Shown here: in pieces, positions 43,869 through 55,422 of the stretch
Layout: every line of letters starts with the position of its first letter
How positions within the stretch are numbered: the stretch's first letter is position 1
Origin: Tubulanus polymorphus
Lineage: Eukaryota; Nemertea; Palaeonemertea; Tubulaniformes; Tubulanidae
Reading direction: 5' to 3'
DNA length: 64,000 bases
Assembly (NCBI RefSeq): GCF_964204645.1
Contig: NC_134032.1
Span: 12,208,275 to 12,272,274, forward strand
Position numbers and translations under genes: made by a program
The notes under the pieces: generated by a model
Seen by the model: the letters and a program-made list of their open reading frames with translations, nothing else
Databases searched by the model: none
What the model was told of the DNA's origin: nothing

Positions 43869-44906
43869 ATGAAGTCGAACGTAGTTGCGACCGTTAACCG
43901 AACTGACGCCGAAATGGCCTGTTACCGACCGATCGGCAACTACAAAACTGCTATGATCATATTACGGGCAGTATTGTGTCTTACTGGACTTGTCGCGAAT
44001 CCGCTGGCTTTTCTAGTTCTCAGTGTTATGAAATATCGTAGTAGCAGCATTTTCTTTCTGCGCATGTTAGCAGCAGCGGATACGGTCAACTGCCTGACGT
44101 CGCTGACCAGCAGGGAACTGATAATCAAACATTATCCGTTTAAATTCTTAAAATATGGCTATCACTTTAAGATTTATTATTTGCATGTTTTTCATTTTGT
44201 GGATGCTTTTTTTCAAATGACTGTAACCACAAGTTCATGGTTTCTATTCGCTCTGAATTTCGAGCGCTATATCGCTATTCGCTTTCCGTTACTGGCGAAA
44301 AAAATTTGCACGATCGATAATTCTAAACGTGTTTCGTGTTGTATTTGGATTTTGACGTTCTTCTTCGATATACCGTCCGCCTGGGACTTAACTATGATTG
44401 TCAAACGCGCCGGGCATCCCTGCGCCACCCCGGGACATGAGCAGTACCTTTTAAAAAACAAAAACTATGCTTTTTTCTATGATTTCATATTCGGTAAAGT
44501 CGTCCTACAATTCATCCCGGGTATTTTTCTGTTACTGTGTAATTTGCACATGTTCTGGTTGATTCGGGTGGCGATTTTAAATCGACGAAAACTGGCGGCG
44601 CGAAAAGACACCTCGACATCGTCGGAAGAGGGTACCTTCAGCAAACAAGGTTTACAAATGACAGTTACAATAATGACTTTATCTTCATTCTATTGTTTTC
44701 AATATTTGATGGCGTTAATAAATACACTAATGCCGGCTCTAGGAACGATGCTCGGCCGGACAATGTATCGCCCCTACCAATCGGGAAGGTTATTAGGTAC
44801 AATCAATTCGATGATCAATTTATTTGTATATTTGGGGGTTCGTTCCGGATTTGGATCGACTCTCGTTTGGTGTTTGAGTTGTAGATCTTTCGGCAGACGA
44901 TATTGA
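43869..44906 (+). CDS. Intact rhodopsin-type (class A) GPCR
   Basis: A single-exon receptor, 345 residues from the ATG at 43869. The frame stays open 18 codons upstream (hydrophobic, beginning at a GTG), with no ATG. N-glycosylation site NRT near residue 10. TM1 includes CLTGLVANPLAFLVL; TM2 MLAAADTVNCLTSL; TM3 ends FALNFERYIAIRFP (ERY for DRY); TM4 CCIWILTFFFDIPSAW; TM5 GKVVLQFIPGIFLLLCNLHM; TM6 MTVTIMTLSSFYCFQYLMAL; TM7 NSMINLFVYLGVRSGF. The intracellular loop 3 is Ser/Thr-rich (DTSTSSEEGTFS). It is the intact partner of the frameshifted copy at 34844. It belongs to another subfamily than the 10910 receptor. Ligand unknown. Confidence 0.92.
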   Translation: MKSNVVATVNRTDAEMACYRPIGNYKTAMIILRAVLCLTGLVANPLAFLVLSVMKYRSSSIFFLRMLAAADTVNCLTSLTSRELIIKHYPFKFLKYGYHFKIYYLHVFHFVDAFFQMTVTTSSWFLFALNFERYIAIRFPLLAKKICTIDNSKRVSCCIWILTFFFDIPSAWDLTMIVKRAGHPCATPGHEQYLLKNKNYAFFYDFIFGKVVLQFIPGIFLLLCNLHMFWLIRVAILNRRKLAARKDTSTSSEEGTFSKQGLQMTVTIMTLSSFYCFQYLMALINTLMPALGTMLGRTMYRPYQSGRLLGTINSMINLFVYLGVRSGFGSTLVWCLSCRSFGRRY

Positions 44907-45184
44907 AAAAAATCTCAATTTCTATAAAAGCCATGACAGCTCCGTGTTAAGCAGTGAACCGCATCCAATGTGAACAAAACGAATTATTTCAATTTTCGAT
45001 TTTAAACTTTTTAATTTCGTCATTTAAGAAAGAAAGCTTTTTCCAAAAACAATAGCTAGACATAGGATCACAGCATTCACTTCACTATGATCTGATAGTT
45101 TAGGGCCAGGTTCCATATAATAGTTCGAAACATTGAAATTAGCTTATGTGGAACTAAATCCGGAGTTCAATTAAACAAATGGGG

Positions 45185-46090
45185 TTAACGACTAAGAATG
45201 TCAACTCTCGAGTCATTTATATTAACGAAGAACCGGGTCGAACTAAAACAGAAGCAAATCACACAGTTGACCCTAGAGTTCAATAAGTCCCTATCGTGAT
45301 TTCTATGGGAAAGTCCCGAGTGTCCAGCGCGCTCGAACGAAGAAAGAAAAGTAAACGAAGATAATTTCATCCAGTCGTTAAATGTCAGTCATTTTTATTT
45401 TTTAAGGGCCACATAAAGCATCATCATATGTTGTTTGTCATTATTTTATTCACCTCCGAAGACATCATCATTGTTTCAATTACCGTGAGGAGAACACAAT
45501 TATATAATCATCGCTAATCCAACATTCGTCGAATGAGAGAAAGAATCTTTTATAACAAACAGTTTATTTTTCTATAAATTGTTTTGATTGAGTTGAATTA
45601 ATAAATGTGGTCCTGATACTGAATAGATGAAAACCAGGGGTGTCCCAGGTACGAAACTGGTCTATTGATACTGATGTCGGTGGTCCTGATACTGTATAGA
45701 TGATAACCAGGATTGCCCCATATGAAAATGTGTACCGAATCTACACAAAGCATGTATTGTGAATTTAGTTCAGTGAAAATCCGACAGAGGGGGTACAGTA
45801 TTGATATATCCTTTAGACCGCAGTAGGTATCACAAAAACCTCCCGAAATCGCAATAAACAATGTTTTGAATTAATCTACGTATTAAAAATATATTCAAAT
45901 TACTTGCAAATTAGTGAATTAGGCAACGTAATTATTTGTCTAACGTTATTGAACTTATTTAGAAACGACTGTACTACAGAAATTCCACACCAGAAACTCG
46001 TCAAACTGGTATCAGAAAATAAACCAGTCGTTCCTAAATAAGTTCAAATACGTTAGACAAATAATTATGTTGCCTAATTGATTAAATCAC
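45185..46090. repeat. Segmental duplication, unit 1 (3' part)
   Basis: Nearly identical to 46612-47515. Contains the gtccagcgcgctcgaacgaa and gggccacataaagcatcatc phrases, a short internal repeat of ggtcctgatactg type, and the palindrome at 45919. An 87-codon - strand frame (45598-45861) recurs in unit 2. Confidence 0.9.
45919..46077. repeat. Palindromic element, 53-base arms, copy 1
   Basis: The arm 45919-45971 (ttaggcaacgtaattatttg onward) and the arm 46025-46077 are reverse complements with about four differences, around a 53-base loop. It is MITE- or foldback-like; no frame inside. Confidence 0.92.
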
Positions 46091-46093
46091 GAG

Positions 46094-46229
46094 TAAGTGC
46101 TGCCCCTATGCATATCGTTGACGGCGAATATGTGAACTAACTTAATACTCGCATGCCACAGTGGAAATACCTTGCAATCGAGTTAGTTCTCGTATTTACC
46201 GCTACTGATATATATAGAGGCAGCACTTG
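46094..46229. mobile_element. 136-bp palindromic MITE, copy 2
   Basis: Ends aagtgctgcccctatgcat and, in reverse complement, caagtgctgcctctatata. Almost identical to the copy at 48192-48327. Confidence 0.88.
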
Positions 46230-47515
46230 ACGGTCGAGACCTGACACGTTTGGCAATGGCTTGACTTAACTGTTACTGAAATATTACTGAAAATGAATAA
46301 CTTATATCGCAATTTGTTTAACTCTTATTCAAACCAGAGAGCATGTGGTCGAAAAATAGGTCAGAACTCATATTCTCCCTCTGCATCTTGCCCAGGTTCG
46401 AACCCAGGGCACCCCTATTGACCCTTCATTCAGCATCATGCACAGCACTGATAATCAATGACAATATACCAGGATCGAACTAATAGGCATTTTCAAATAA
46501 AGTTGGAAAACCCTGCATGTCTCCTGAGGGGCTGATTAGTAGACTTGGACCCGGTTTCATAGTTCTGGATTAGATTTGACCCTTAATTGAGTAAAGATGT
46601 GACTAAACGACAAAGAATGTAAACTTTTGAGTCAAATATCAACGAAGAACCTGGTCAAACTAAAACAGAAGCAAATCACACAGTTGACCCTAGAGTTCAA
46701 TAAGTTCCTATCGTGATTTCTATGGGAGTGTCCCGAGTGTCCAGCGCGCTCGAACGAAGAAAGAAAAGTAAACGAAGATAATTTCATCCAGTCGTTAAAT
46801 GTCAGTCATTTTTATTTTTTAAGGGCCACATAAAGCATCATCATATGTTGTTTTTCATTATTTTATTCACCTCCGAAGACATCATCATTTTTTCAATTAC
46901 TGAGAGGAGAACACAATTATATAATCATCGCTAATCCAACATTCGTCGAATGAGAGAAAGAATCTTTTATAACAAACAGTTTTTTATTTTTCTATCAATT
47001 GTTTTGATTGAGTTGAATTAATAAATGTGGTCCTGATACTGAATAGATGAAAACCAGGGGTGTCCCAGGTACGAAACTGGTCTATTGGTACTGATGTCGG
47101 TGGTCCTGATACTGTATAGATGATAACCAGGATTGCCCCATATGAAAATGTGTACCGAATCTACACAAAGCATGTATTGTGAATTTAGTTCAGTGAAAAT
47201 CCGACAGAGGGGGTACAGATTCGATATATCCTTTAGACCGCAATAGGTATCACATAAACCTCCCGAAATCGCAATAAACAATGTTTTGAATTAATCTACG
47301 TATTAAAAATGTATTCAAATTACTTGCAAATTAGTGAATTAGGCAACGTAATTATTTGTCTAACGTTATTGAACTTATTTAGAAACGACTGTACTACAGA
47401 AATTCCACACCAGAAACTCGTCAAACTGGTATCAGAAAATAAACCAGTCGTTCCTAAATAAGTTCAAATACGTTAGACAAATAATTACGTTGCCTAATTA
47501 ATTAAATTACGAGTA
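46094..47515. repeat. Segmental duplication, unit 2 (full, ~1.42 kb)
   Basis: The 5' part (46094-46995) matches 48192-49090; the 3' part (46612-47515) matches 45185-46090. It is thus the complete unit of a tandem array with a ~1.42-kb period, containing the 136-bp MITE at its start and the palindrome at its end. Confidence 0.88.
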
Positions 47516-47670
47516 ATTTGAATATGTTTTGAATTAACTAACGTTTTTGGAACACTGTATATTTTCATTTCGGGAGGTTTTTGTAATTTTTTCTAGGGTC
47601 TAAAGGGCATTTCGATGCTTTACCCACTCTGGTGGATTTTCACTGAACTAAAATCACAATAGATCCTTTG
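47172..47670. repeat. Long imperfect palindrome (~225-base arms)
   Basis: Centred near 47418. The inner arms 47339-47391 and 47445-47497 are near-perfect. Outward, gtgaatttagttcagtgaaaa on the left pairs with ttttcactgaactaaaatcac on the right, and cctcccgaaatc pairs with catttcgggagg. In unit 1 the right arm is cut short at 46090, where the MITE begins. Confidence 0.85.
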
Positions 47671-48191
47671 AAAAGAATTCATAGAAATTTCCATACAGTA
47701 TCCCGTACAGTATATTAACCTTATTAACTAATTCACGAGTAATTTGAACAGGTTTTCTATTCATAGATTTATTTGAAACACTGTGCAATTTTCACTTCTA
47801 CCAAGTCAGTTATCCCATACCTCTATCCCGTTTAATTCATGTAAATCACCCGAAGATCCGACACTCTGGATGATAAAGAAGCAACGAATTCGGAAAATCT
47901 TTTATTCGGCTGGTGAGATACTGATTACAAGGTTATTATCAAATTTAGATTCAAACCCGGGCCCTTCGGATGTGACCGCACAGAATTCAAACCCGGGACC
48001 TTCGTACCGTTCTGTAAGAAGTGGCTTGAAAATCATTTTGAAAAAAAAAACTGGTTTATATCAAATGAAGCATTGGCATCGTTTAAATTGGGCATTTCGA
48101 ATGAAATGGCATTTTTAATCTTGATTTTAGTGGAAAAAATATGTCACGTCGCATGCCACAGTAAGAATATCGTCCTGTGAAATCTTAACCT
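47671..48191. other. Spacer between duplication units
   Basis: The open frame at 47783-48118 contains two copies of ttcaaacccgggccctt-type sequence but no domain; not called as a gene. The tail (48140-48190) has gcatgccacagtaagaatat, related to the MITE interior. Confidence 0.5.
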
Positions 48192-48327
48192 CAAGTGCTG
48201 CCCCTATGCATATCGTTGACGGCGAATATGTGAACTAACTTAATACTCGCATGCCACAGTGGAAATACCTCGCAGTCGAGTTAGTTCTCGTATTTACCGC
48301 TACTGATATATATAGAGGCAGCACTTG
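48192..48327. mobile_element. 136-bp palindromic MITE, copy 3
   Basis: Begins caagtgctgcccctatgcat and ends in the inverted counterpart. Same length as the copies at 42612 and 46094. Confidence 0.88.
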
Positions 48328-49090
48328 ACGGTCGAGACCTGACACGTTTGGCAATGGGCTTGACTTGACTGTTACTGAAATATTAGTGAAAATAAATAAC
48401 TTATAACTTATATGGCAATTTGTTTAACTCTTATTCCAACCAGAGAGCATGTGGTCGAAAAATAGGTCCGAACTCATATTCTCCTTCTGCATCTTGCCCA
48501 GGTTCGAACCCAGGGCACCCCTATTGATCCTTCATCCAGCATCACGCAGAGCACGGATAATCAATGACAATATACCAGGATCGAACTAATAGGCATTTTC
48601 AAATAAAGTTTGAAAACCTTGCATGTCTCCTGAGGGGCTGATTAGTAGACTTGGACCCGGTTTCATAGTTCTGGATTAGGTTTGACCCTTAATTGAGTAA
48701 AGATGTGACTAAACGACAAAGAATGTCAACTCTCGAGTCAAATATCAACGAAGAACCTGGTCAAACTAAAACAGAAGCAAATTACACAGTTGACCTTAGA
48801 GTTCAATAAATTCATCGTGATTTCTATGGGAGTGTCCCGAGTGTCCAGCGCGCTCGAACGAAGAAAGAAAAGTAAACGAAGATAATTTCATCCAGTCGTT
48901 AAATGTCAGTCATTTTTATTTTTTAAGGGCCACATAAAGCATCATCATATGTTGTTTTTCATTATTTTATTCACCTCCGAAGACATCATCATTTTTTCAA
49001 TTACTGAGAGGAGAACACAATTATATAATCATCGCTTATCCAACATTCGTCGAATGAGAGAAAGAATCTTTTATAACAAACAGTTTTTTA
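48192..49090. repeat. Segmental duplication, unit 3 (5' part)
   Basis: Matches 46094-46995 almost base for base, including the MITE, the gcccaggttcgaacccaggg phrase near 48495 and the block ending in aacaaacagttttttattt. It is then replaced by AT-rich sequence at ~49090. Confidence 0.9.
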
Positions 49091-49349
49091 TTTATTAATT
49101 AGATAGAGAGATGGAGAATCGTGTAATAATTATAATTATAATTAATTATTATCGTTATTATTTTCATCAATAATATTATTGTTAGTTGATAATGATTATT
49201 ATTAAATATTTTCAATAATATATACAATATTGGCCAATCAGTCGCCGCAGGAATAAAATCGTAAATAAAACAATTATAATATTTATTGTTATTTATAGTA
49301 ATATCTAATTTACCAATATTTTCGATGATAATAATATTCATTATTATTA

Positions 49350-49390
<41 letters not shown>

Positions 49391-49600
49391 AATAGCATAT
49401 CATTTTTATTACATATTTTCAATAATGTTAATATAACATTGATAATTATTATCACAATTAATCAATAATTCATTATAATAATAATTGTTATTATCATCAT
49501 AATCATAATTATCAATATTACATTAATTGTAATAGGAATACAAATATTTTACAATCAATTCATTCATGTATTCAATCAATAGTAGGTGAGAGCTGTTAAG
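49091..49600. repeat. ATT/AAT-rich low-complexity block
   Basis: Very AT-rich, with an (ATT)n run at ~49337-49390 and scattered taattattatc phrases on both strands. The Ile/Asn-rich frames here are artefacts. Confidence 0.93.
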
Positions 49601-49609
49601 GTATTCATT

Positions 49610-49995
49610 AGCCTGTTATTCGCCAAGGAGTGGTCAGCATTATTTCCTGTGAAGCTGTCAGTGTAATTTTCCCCAAAGAGCAGTCATTGGAATAACCTAT
49701 CAGTGTAATTTCCCTAAACCTGTCAGTGTAATTTCAAAAGGAGCCACCAAGTGTAATTTCCCAAGGAGCCGTCAAGTGTAATTTCCCAAGGAACTGTTGG
49801 CGTAATTTTCTAAGAAGCTGTCAAAGAATTACCCCCAAGGGGCTATCAGTGTAATTTCCCCTAGAAGCTGTCAGTAAAATTTGCCAAAGAGCTGTCAGTG
49901 AGTTTTCCCAAGCAGCTGTCAGTGTGATCCACCAATGAGCTGTCAGAGTTACTTCCCGAGAAGCTGGCAAGGGTATTTCCTGAACAGCTCTCCCT
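49610..49995. repeat. Degenerate ~25-bp repeat (agctgtcagtgtaatttccc)
   Basis: About 14 copies of a 24-28 base unit containing gctgtcagtgtaatttccca with many substitutions. Confidence 0.88.
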
Positions 49996-52174
49996 CAATT
50001 TTCTCCAATTTCGTTTCATTATTTACACGATCAACAAAAAACATCGTAATCTCCACCGAAACCGTGATTGAGATATGGTTATCGTACGGTTATCCGTAGA
50101 ATGTACAGATATCCATAGTATATCGATGATAACTATAAGATAACACGACGCCGGGTTAACTAACAGGACGGTATTTTAGTCTGATCGATCTAATAATGGA
50201 ATATCCTATGGGATACTAACATGCCAGAGTAGCCTTTGATTTGATATGCTAATTACCTACTATCTATTTTCAGTCCAGAGTCAACAGAGTAACCCACTCA
50301 CACTGGAGTCAGTGAAGGGACTCACTCAATCCGAGGATCAGTGGAAAATATGATGTTTTATAATTCATAACACTAATTTAATGAAAGACCTGATATTTTC
50401 GAAATAACACCCTGCAAAATGTCATTTTTACGCAAAACAGATGCTGCCCCCTAGTTGCGAGGAAGTTAGTTATATTACAGCAGTAGACTGATTGATTGTT
50501 TTGAAGCAGGGGAGTGGAGATACTCGCGCTAACCCCCTTTACGTTACTGCAGGTTTTTATCATTTCAGAAACATAGATGGTTTGGTTTTGAAATCGTCCA
50601 CTAGGGGGCAGCAGTTCATTTACAGGATACAACAAACACTAAAATGGCAGCTATTTACAAAATTTTGTCATCGTTTTATGATAATATTGTGTTTCTACAA
50701 AGATTGGAGATAACATTTTGAATTTAATAATTGAAGTAATTTTCTGAAAGGTTAATGAACGCTATTTAGTTGTCGAATTCACCTAGCCCGGGGAGGGGCG
50801 GATCAAAGGTTAGCCCTGATTTTCACGGCAGAGAGCTTATCTAAAGTGAGCAGTAAGGGGACCTCACACTGTGTTGACCCCATCGCCGAACCCGCATTGG
50901 GGTAGGAAACCCGCACCCCTAGTACAGCCTGTGAGGTTAAGCCCTATGAGCTAAATACTCTGTCCCCAAGTGGCAAACTCTGGCCGTTTGAGTAAGCCCT
51001 TTACATAAGTGCATCATAAACTCTGACCTTAATCCGTGAACCCATGTTATGTGTGGTATATCATGCCCCTTGTGGTACACCGCTCCCCTGGCAGGTGAAC
51101 CCTTCCCCCAGCGTTCGACAGTGTATTTCATACATGCACATCACACATCTATAATAAAACTATGTTTTTCTATAATTGATTTTTTTTCATAACAAACGCA
51201 CACCACCCGTAGAGACTAATTCACACATACACACGCTAGGTGGCGCTGCTTATAATACACTATAAATAGTAGTAGCTTTCTGGTGGTTTATAACATCAAA
51301 CAAACGAACGAATTCCTTCTTTTAGTTCTCTCAGAAAACCCCACATAACAACGTCCTAAATCTCTATATATGATATCACATACGTCTATATCATTGCATA
51401 GCCCCTCCCTTGCCTTTCTCGATTTCTATAGTCGCGGTTATACGCCAGCCGACGTTCAGTTTGAGAGAATTACCAGCAAACATCGAACCCTTTCAAACCC
51501 ACCCCAGGTGCAAACGCTCTAATACAAGTGTATCCGCAGCCCGTAGCCTGCAATAGTTCTGATATTCTATACTCATATTCTTCTCATTTCTGATCATCCA
51601 TAGAATATTCAGCCATATTGATCGCACGAGTTCGACACTTCACCCGCGACAATTTTAACGCCAGACATAAGGCATCTACCGGCACACTGCAAAAACTGAT
51701 CATCCAGACTTCACACTAAAATAGTGAATTTCTGATTGGGGTGGCTCCAAGTTGCCGAATGCCCGAGCTCCAGGCTGCAGATCGCTACCTGCATAATAAT
51801 GAACTATTCTAAGTCTGTCGTGGTTTGAGTGCATTTCATAAGCGTCTATCTAAAAGTGGAAACCGTTTCGTAAATCCGAGCTTTGTAGTAGTTTTTACAC
51901 GAAATTCGACAGAAAATGTTAACATGCTTGTGACAACTAGATGGCGTTAGTGGTTATTCATATCATTAATCGTAAATATTAATTCATTAATTATCAATAG
52001 TGGAATCAATTCGTTATCGATCGATGCAGAGTACAAAACACGTAGATAATTAATTTTTTCGCGATTTTAACGAGAGATTTTCCCGTTACACACACTTTAT
52101 AGTTACAAGTAACCAACCTCCTTATTGATTAATTAATCATAATCATTAATAATCAATTATCATAATTTCATAAG

Positions 52175-52177
<3 letters not shown>
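49996..52177. other. Intergenic sequence, no gene seen
   Basis: Contains an inverted pair near 50445-50620 (ctgccccctagttgcgagg and gtccactagggggcagcag), which could be the ends of a ~170-bp element. A non-repetitive patch at 50780-51130 has an open - strand frame without a domain. No splice-supported exons. Confidence 0.4.

Positions 52178-52264
<87 letters not shown>
52178..52264. repeat. (TA)n microsatellite
   Basis: Uninterrupted alternating TA tract of about 87 bases. Confidence 0.97.
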
Positions 52265-52269
<5 letters not shown>

Positions 52270-54885
52270 TAATATTATCATTATTATTATCATGGTAATT
52301 CTTTTCACGCGTATAAAATTTGTTAGTATCAAAAACAAAGTGTTGTTTTATAAGGCAGTTTTAGGTTCATTTTTTTTTCATCATCTCATCAAACATATCT
52401 CAATAACTAACACACACGCGCGCGCAATTCTATTTCTCATTGAGAATTCCTTCGCCCCTGATAATTAACAGAATTCATTGATTAACTAATTCATCAACCG
52501 ATTCAACCGAGTTAAGCGTGGTCCAGCTTCATCGGTTTCGAGCGTCTGTAGGATCTAATATTTCACCGATATGTTTTCAAGGTTTCTCATTATAACAATT
52601 GTTATACATTGTTAGTTTGGCATCGTCGTCTTGGTTTCTACCAAATTCGGCCGAGTCCGACCCTGTCTTTGAACTTTGTGTTTGCATCCAAAAATTGGTT
52701 TTATATTTTCCGTTAACCACTTGAGTTTTTACGATGGTGACAATTTGTAATTATGGTCTATTTTATAGTAAATTAGGTTTCACATGCTTATCGCGGTAAC
52801 AGAGGTTAGTTTTCCCTGTTTTGACGCATGGCTTCGAAAGGTGGATTTTACTTTTACCCATTCACATTATCGGTTTTTCATCATGGTTAAAACAGTGACA
52901 GGAGTTTTGAAATAATGATCAACTCGGACTTTTTAATTTCGTTGAATGCAATACCAGTGCTCCGCGCATATTGCGAAAAACCTTACAACATTTTCCAACA
53001 TATTCCAGCGTTTTGATTGGCTGCGATTTCTCGATCGAATTATTTTACCTGTCCAATTACTGATGGTTACCGAAGGCATTAATAAAATACAGATACCGGA
53101 TTAAAACATTATTCTGAAACATAAGTGACGACAAAAATTCAAGCGCTTTCAATTATCTTTTAATGTCATGGCAGCTTTTTTGCTCTGCGCCTCAGCGAGA
53201 TGTTTACCCGACCCCTGTTGTGACGATGTCTTGGTTAAAAACCAGGTCAAAACAACCAAATGAAATGGTGACCAGATTAAAAAATGCCTTAAGCTCTTAC
53301 ATGTAGGTACCAGTACTCAGAATAATGACTTATTCAATGTAGAAAGAAATCTTTCTGCAGAAATTCCAGCTTTCCTTTTTTACGGTTAATTATGTGAAGT
53401 AGAAAAACTTGTGTGCGTTTGAAATTAACAGATATGTAACAATAGACAATTAGAAATCAAATAAACATTTTCAAAAATGCCACCAAGCAGCCATTTTTTG
53501 GACTGAGTTCCATAATTTTCGGTTGAGTATCTGGACCCAGTTTTACAGATACTAGCAGGAAAAGTAGTCCACTTTCGAGATTTTATATCATAACTGAGTA
53601 CGGGATAAAATAACTTCGACTACTTAGCTCAAACTGTAGAACTGGGCCCTCTTCCGCAAAGATATCGAGATAACCAAACTCTCTTAAAACTGGATCCCAG
53701 GCTGCGCTGCGATCACAATTTTCAATCGCGAATCAGTGATAAGATTTTTTGGAATTAACTCAAAAACGTCGAAGACCGAAAAAGACGGGGCATGTTTTTT
53801 GTACCAATCTGACAACCGAGCTGGTAGCAGGATAACATCATGTCCGGTCAGCCTAGCCACAAAAACCGTCAGCTCCTGTCATCAACTATAGTAACTGTCG
53901 AAAATATCACTCAATCAAACAAAATACTATCAACTTTAAAAATAGCGAAGAAAAATATCACAAACTAGATAACTCCTGAAATTCTTATGCTTTACCCTCT
54001 ATAAATAGAATATCTCATCATCAGTAAACAAAACCGCGAAACTCGTAACAACAACAAAAATTCTGTGCCTAACAAACTATAAAGTCTCAAGATTGACACA
54101 CAGTGTCTGGAATAAAACAAAAATATCTAACAGAAATTCTATTTACATATAAATCCGTATTTACAATTCATTAGAATTTTAGCCCGAATCAGATATAAGT
54201 CGAAAATAAGGCGCGCATATGTACAGATTAGGGTATGCAGAGGAAGGGGGTGGCTGCAAGGGCATCTGCGAGACTTAAATCGACATATGTTTGTCAGAAG
54301 AGGCTCCAAAATTCTTCAGATTTTTCTCAACTTTAACCCAAAGATTTACCTTCATGAGTCTATGCATCTTTTTGAATCAGATTGTCAGATCCCTTGCGTA
54401 AACAGATTCTGATCTTCAGCAGCCTTTCCCGGTGGATCTGTTATACTCACTACCAGATCCAGATTCTCAAAAAACTGTCAATTAACTTGAAATCTAACTC
54501 ACTTCAACCTTTCAGTGAAAATTGGGCCATGGATCCATGCCAGAGTAGTCGTTATACCCCCAATTTCGACTTATATCGTCTGCTTTTGGCCCCTATTTTT
54601 GATTATCAAAAAAAAAAAATTTAAATGCACTAAAACTCGAGATGCAGAACCGAGCATTTCCTCGTGAACAAAAACATACGCATACACTGGCCCGCAGTAC
54701 GCGCGAAAATCATCCATAAAATACGAAAGGATAGTAATGTCTAATTACACCACCCGGTGGCGCTCTTCTACAGTTCTTATCACAGGCAGATTTTATTATT
54801 CTTTCTATTACATCTCGGTTCCGGAAAATTTATCGCGGATTACACTCGACTCCCGGCTAACTCAAGCGTCATGAAATGGGATCGA
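52265..54885. other. Intergenic sequence, no gene seen
   Basis: AT-rich DNA with scattered ggacccagttttacag-type phrases related to the 41-bp repeat, and an acacacgcgcgcg tract near 52410. The short frames at 54382 and 54757 have no domains. Confidence 0.4.
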
Positions 54886-55131
54886 AGTCGCGATCACACG
54901 GAGACAATTTGGCGCGGATTGGACCCGAGTCTCACTCGGACCGTGCTTAATCGTAGATCACAATGCTATCAAAGCTATGACAAACAACAAGCTGATTCCC
55001 TTCCAGAATCAGTTAGCATTCACACGCAATAATTCTACACAAGTTATGGAATTTCACTCCGGCCACGTCCGACATTCATTGGTCGGGCCAAATTCGACCG
55101 GCGTAAAAAATGCTTGTATGATCGCGGCTTA
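54886..55131. mobile_element. MITE, ccgcgatcaca family
   Basis: The left end is aagtcgcgatcacacggaga. The right end, reverse-complemented, is aagccgcgatcatacaagc. Length 246. Inside, ggcgcggattggacccgag is close to the matching part of 31189-31490. Confidence 0.7.
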
Positions 55132-55320
55132 AATCGTAAGACTAAGTCAGGCTAGACTTTTCTTCGAAGCAACCATTTCGACCTCAAAAGTCGAATTATC
55201 AACCCGCGCAACAATACTGTGGAACCGGTAGTTCGCAAAACGTGTTAATTCAAAGAGGTAACCGCACCTCGACGATAAACGAAGCGCCCGACGCGCGGCG
55301 CTATTCATTCCGAATGTTTA

Positions 55321-55422
55321 TTAGGAGGAATCTTCGTCGTCCATGAACTGAATGAAATGAGCGACGATCGGCTGCAACATTCGCGGCGTTTTGTGCAACG
55401 TAGCGTCGTAACTATGCAACGC
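55321..55422 (-). CDS. Orphan terminal exon of an unidentified gene
   Basis: The acceptor gtttgcag (55423-55430) is followed by 33 codons and TAA, with AATAAA overlapping the stop region (~55317-55322). Translation ALHSYDATLHKTPRMLQPIV and onward, ending in acidic FMDDEDSS. CpG-rich and codon-like against AT-rich flanks, as are the other real exons in this window. I do not recognise the protein (a helical-repeat C-terminus would fit). No matching upstream exons were found between here and the RIM stop at 57828, so either the intron is long, the gene spans RIM, or this is a decayed exon. Confidence 0.4.
   Translation of the reverse strand, partial: ALHSYDATLHKTPRMLQPIVAHFIQFMDDEDSS

Noticed and set aside
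45598-47281. 87-codon - strand frame present twice
   Set aside because: Conserved only through recent segmental duplication; internal DNA repeat, no recognisable protein features.
49099-49468. 118- and 60-codon frames
   Set aside because: Ile/Asn-rich low-complexity translation of ATT-rich sequence.
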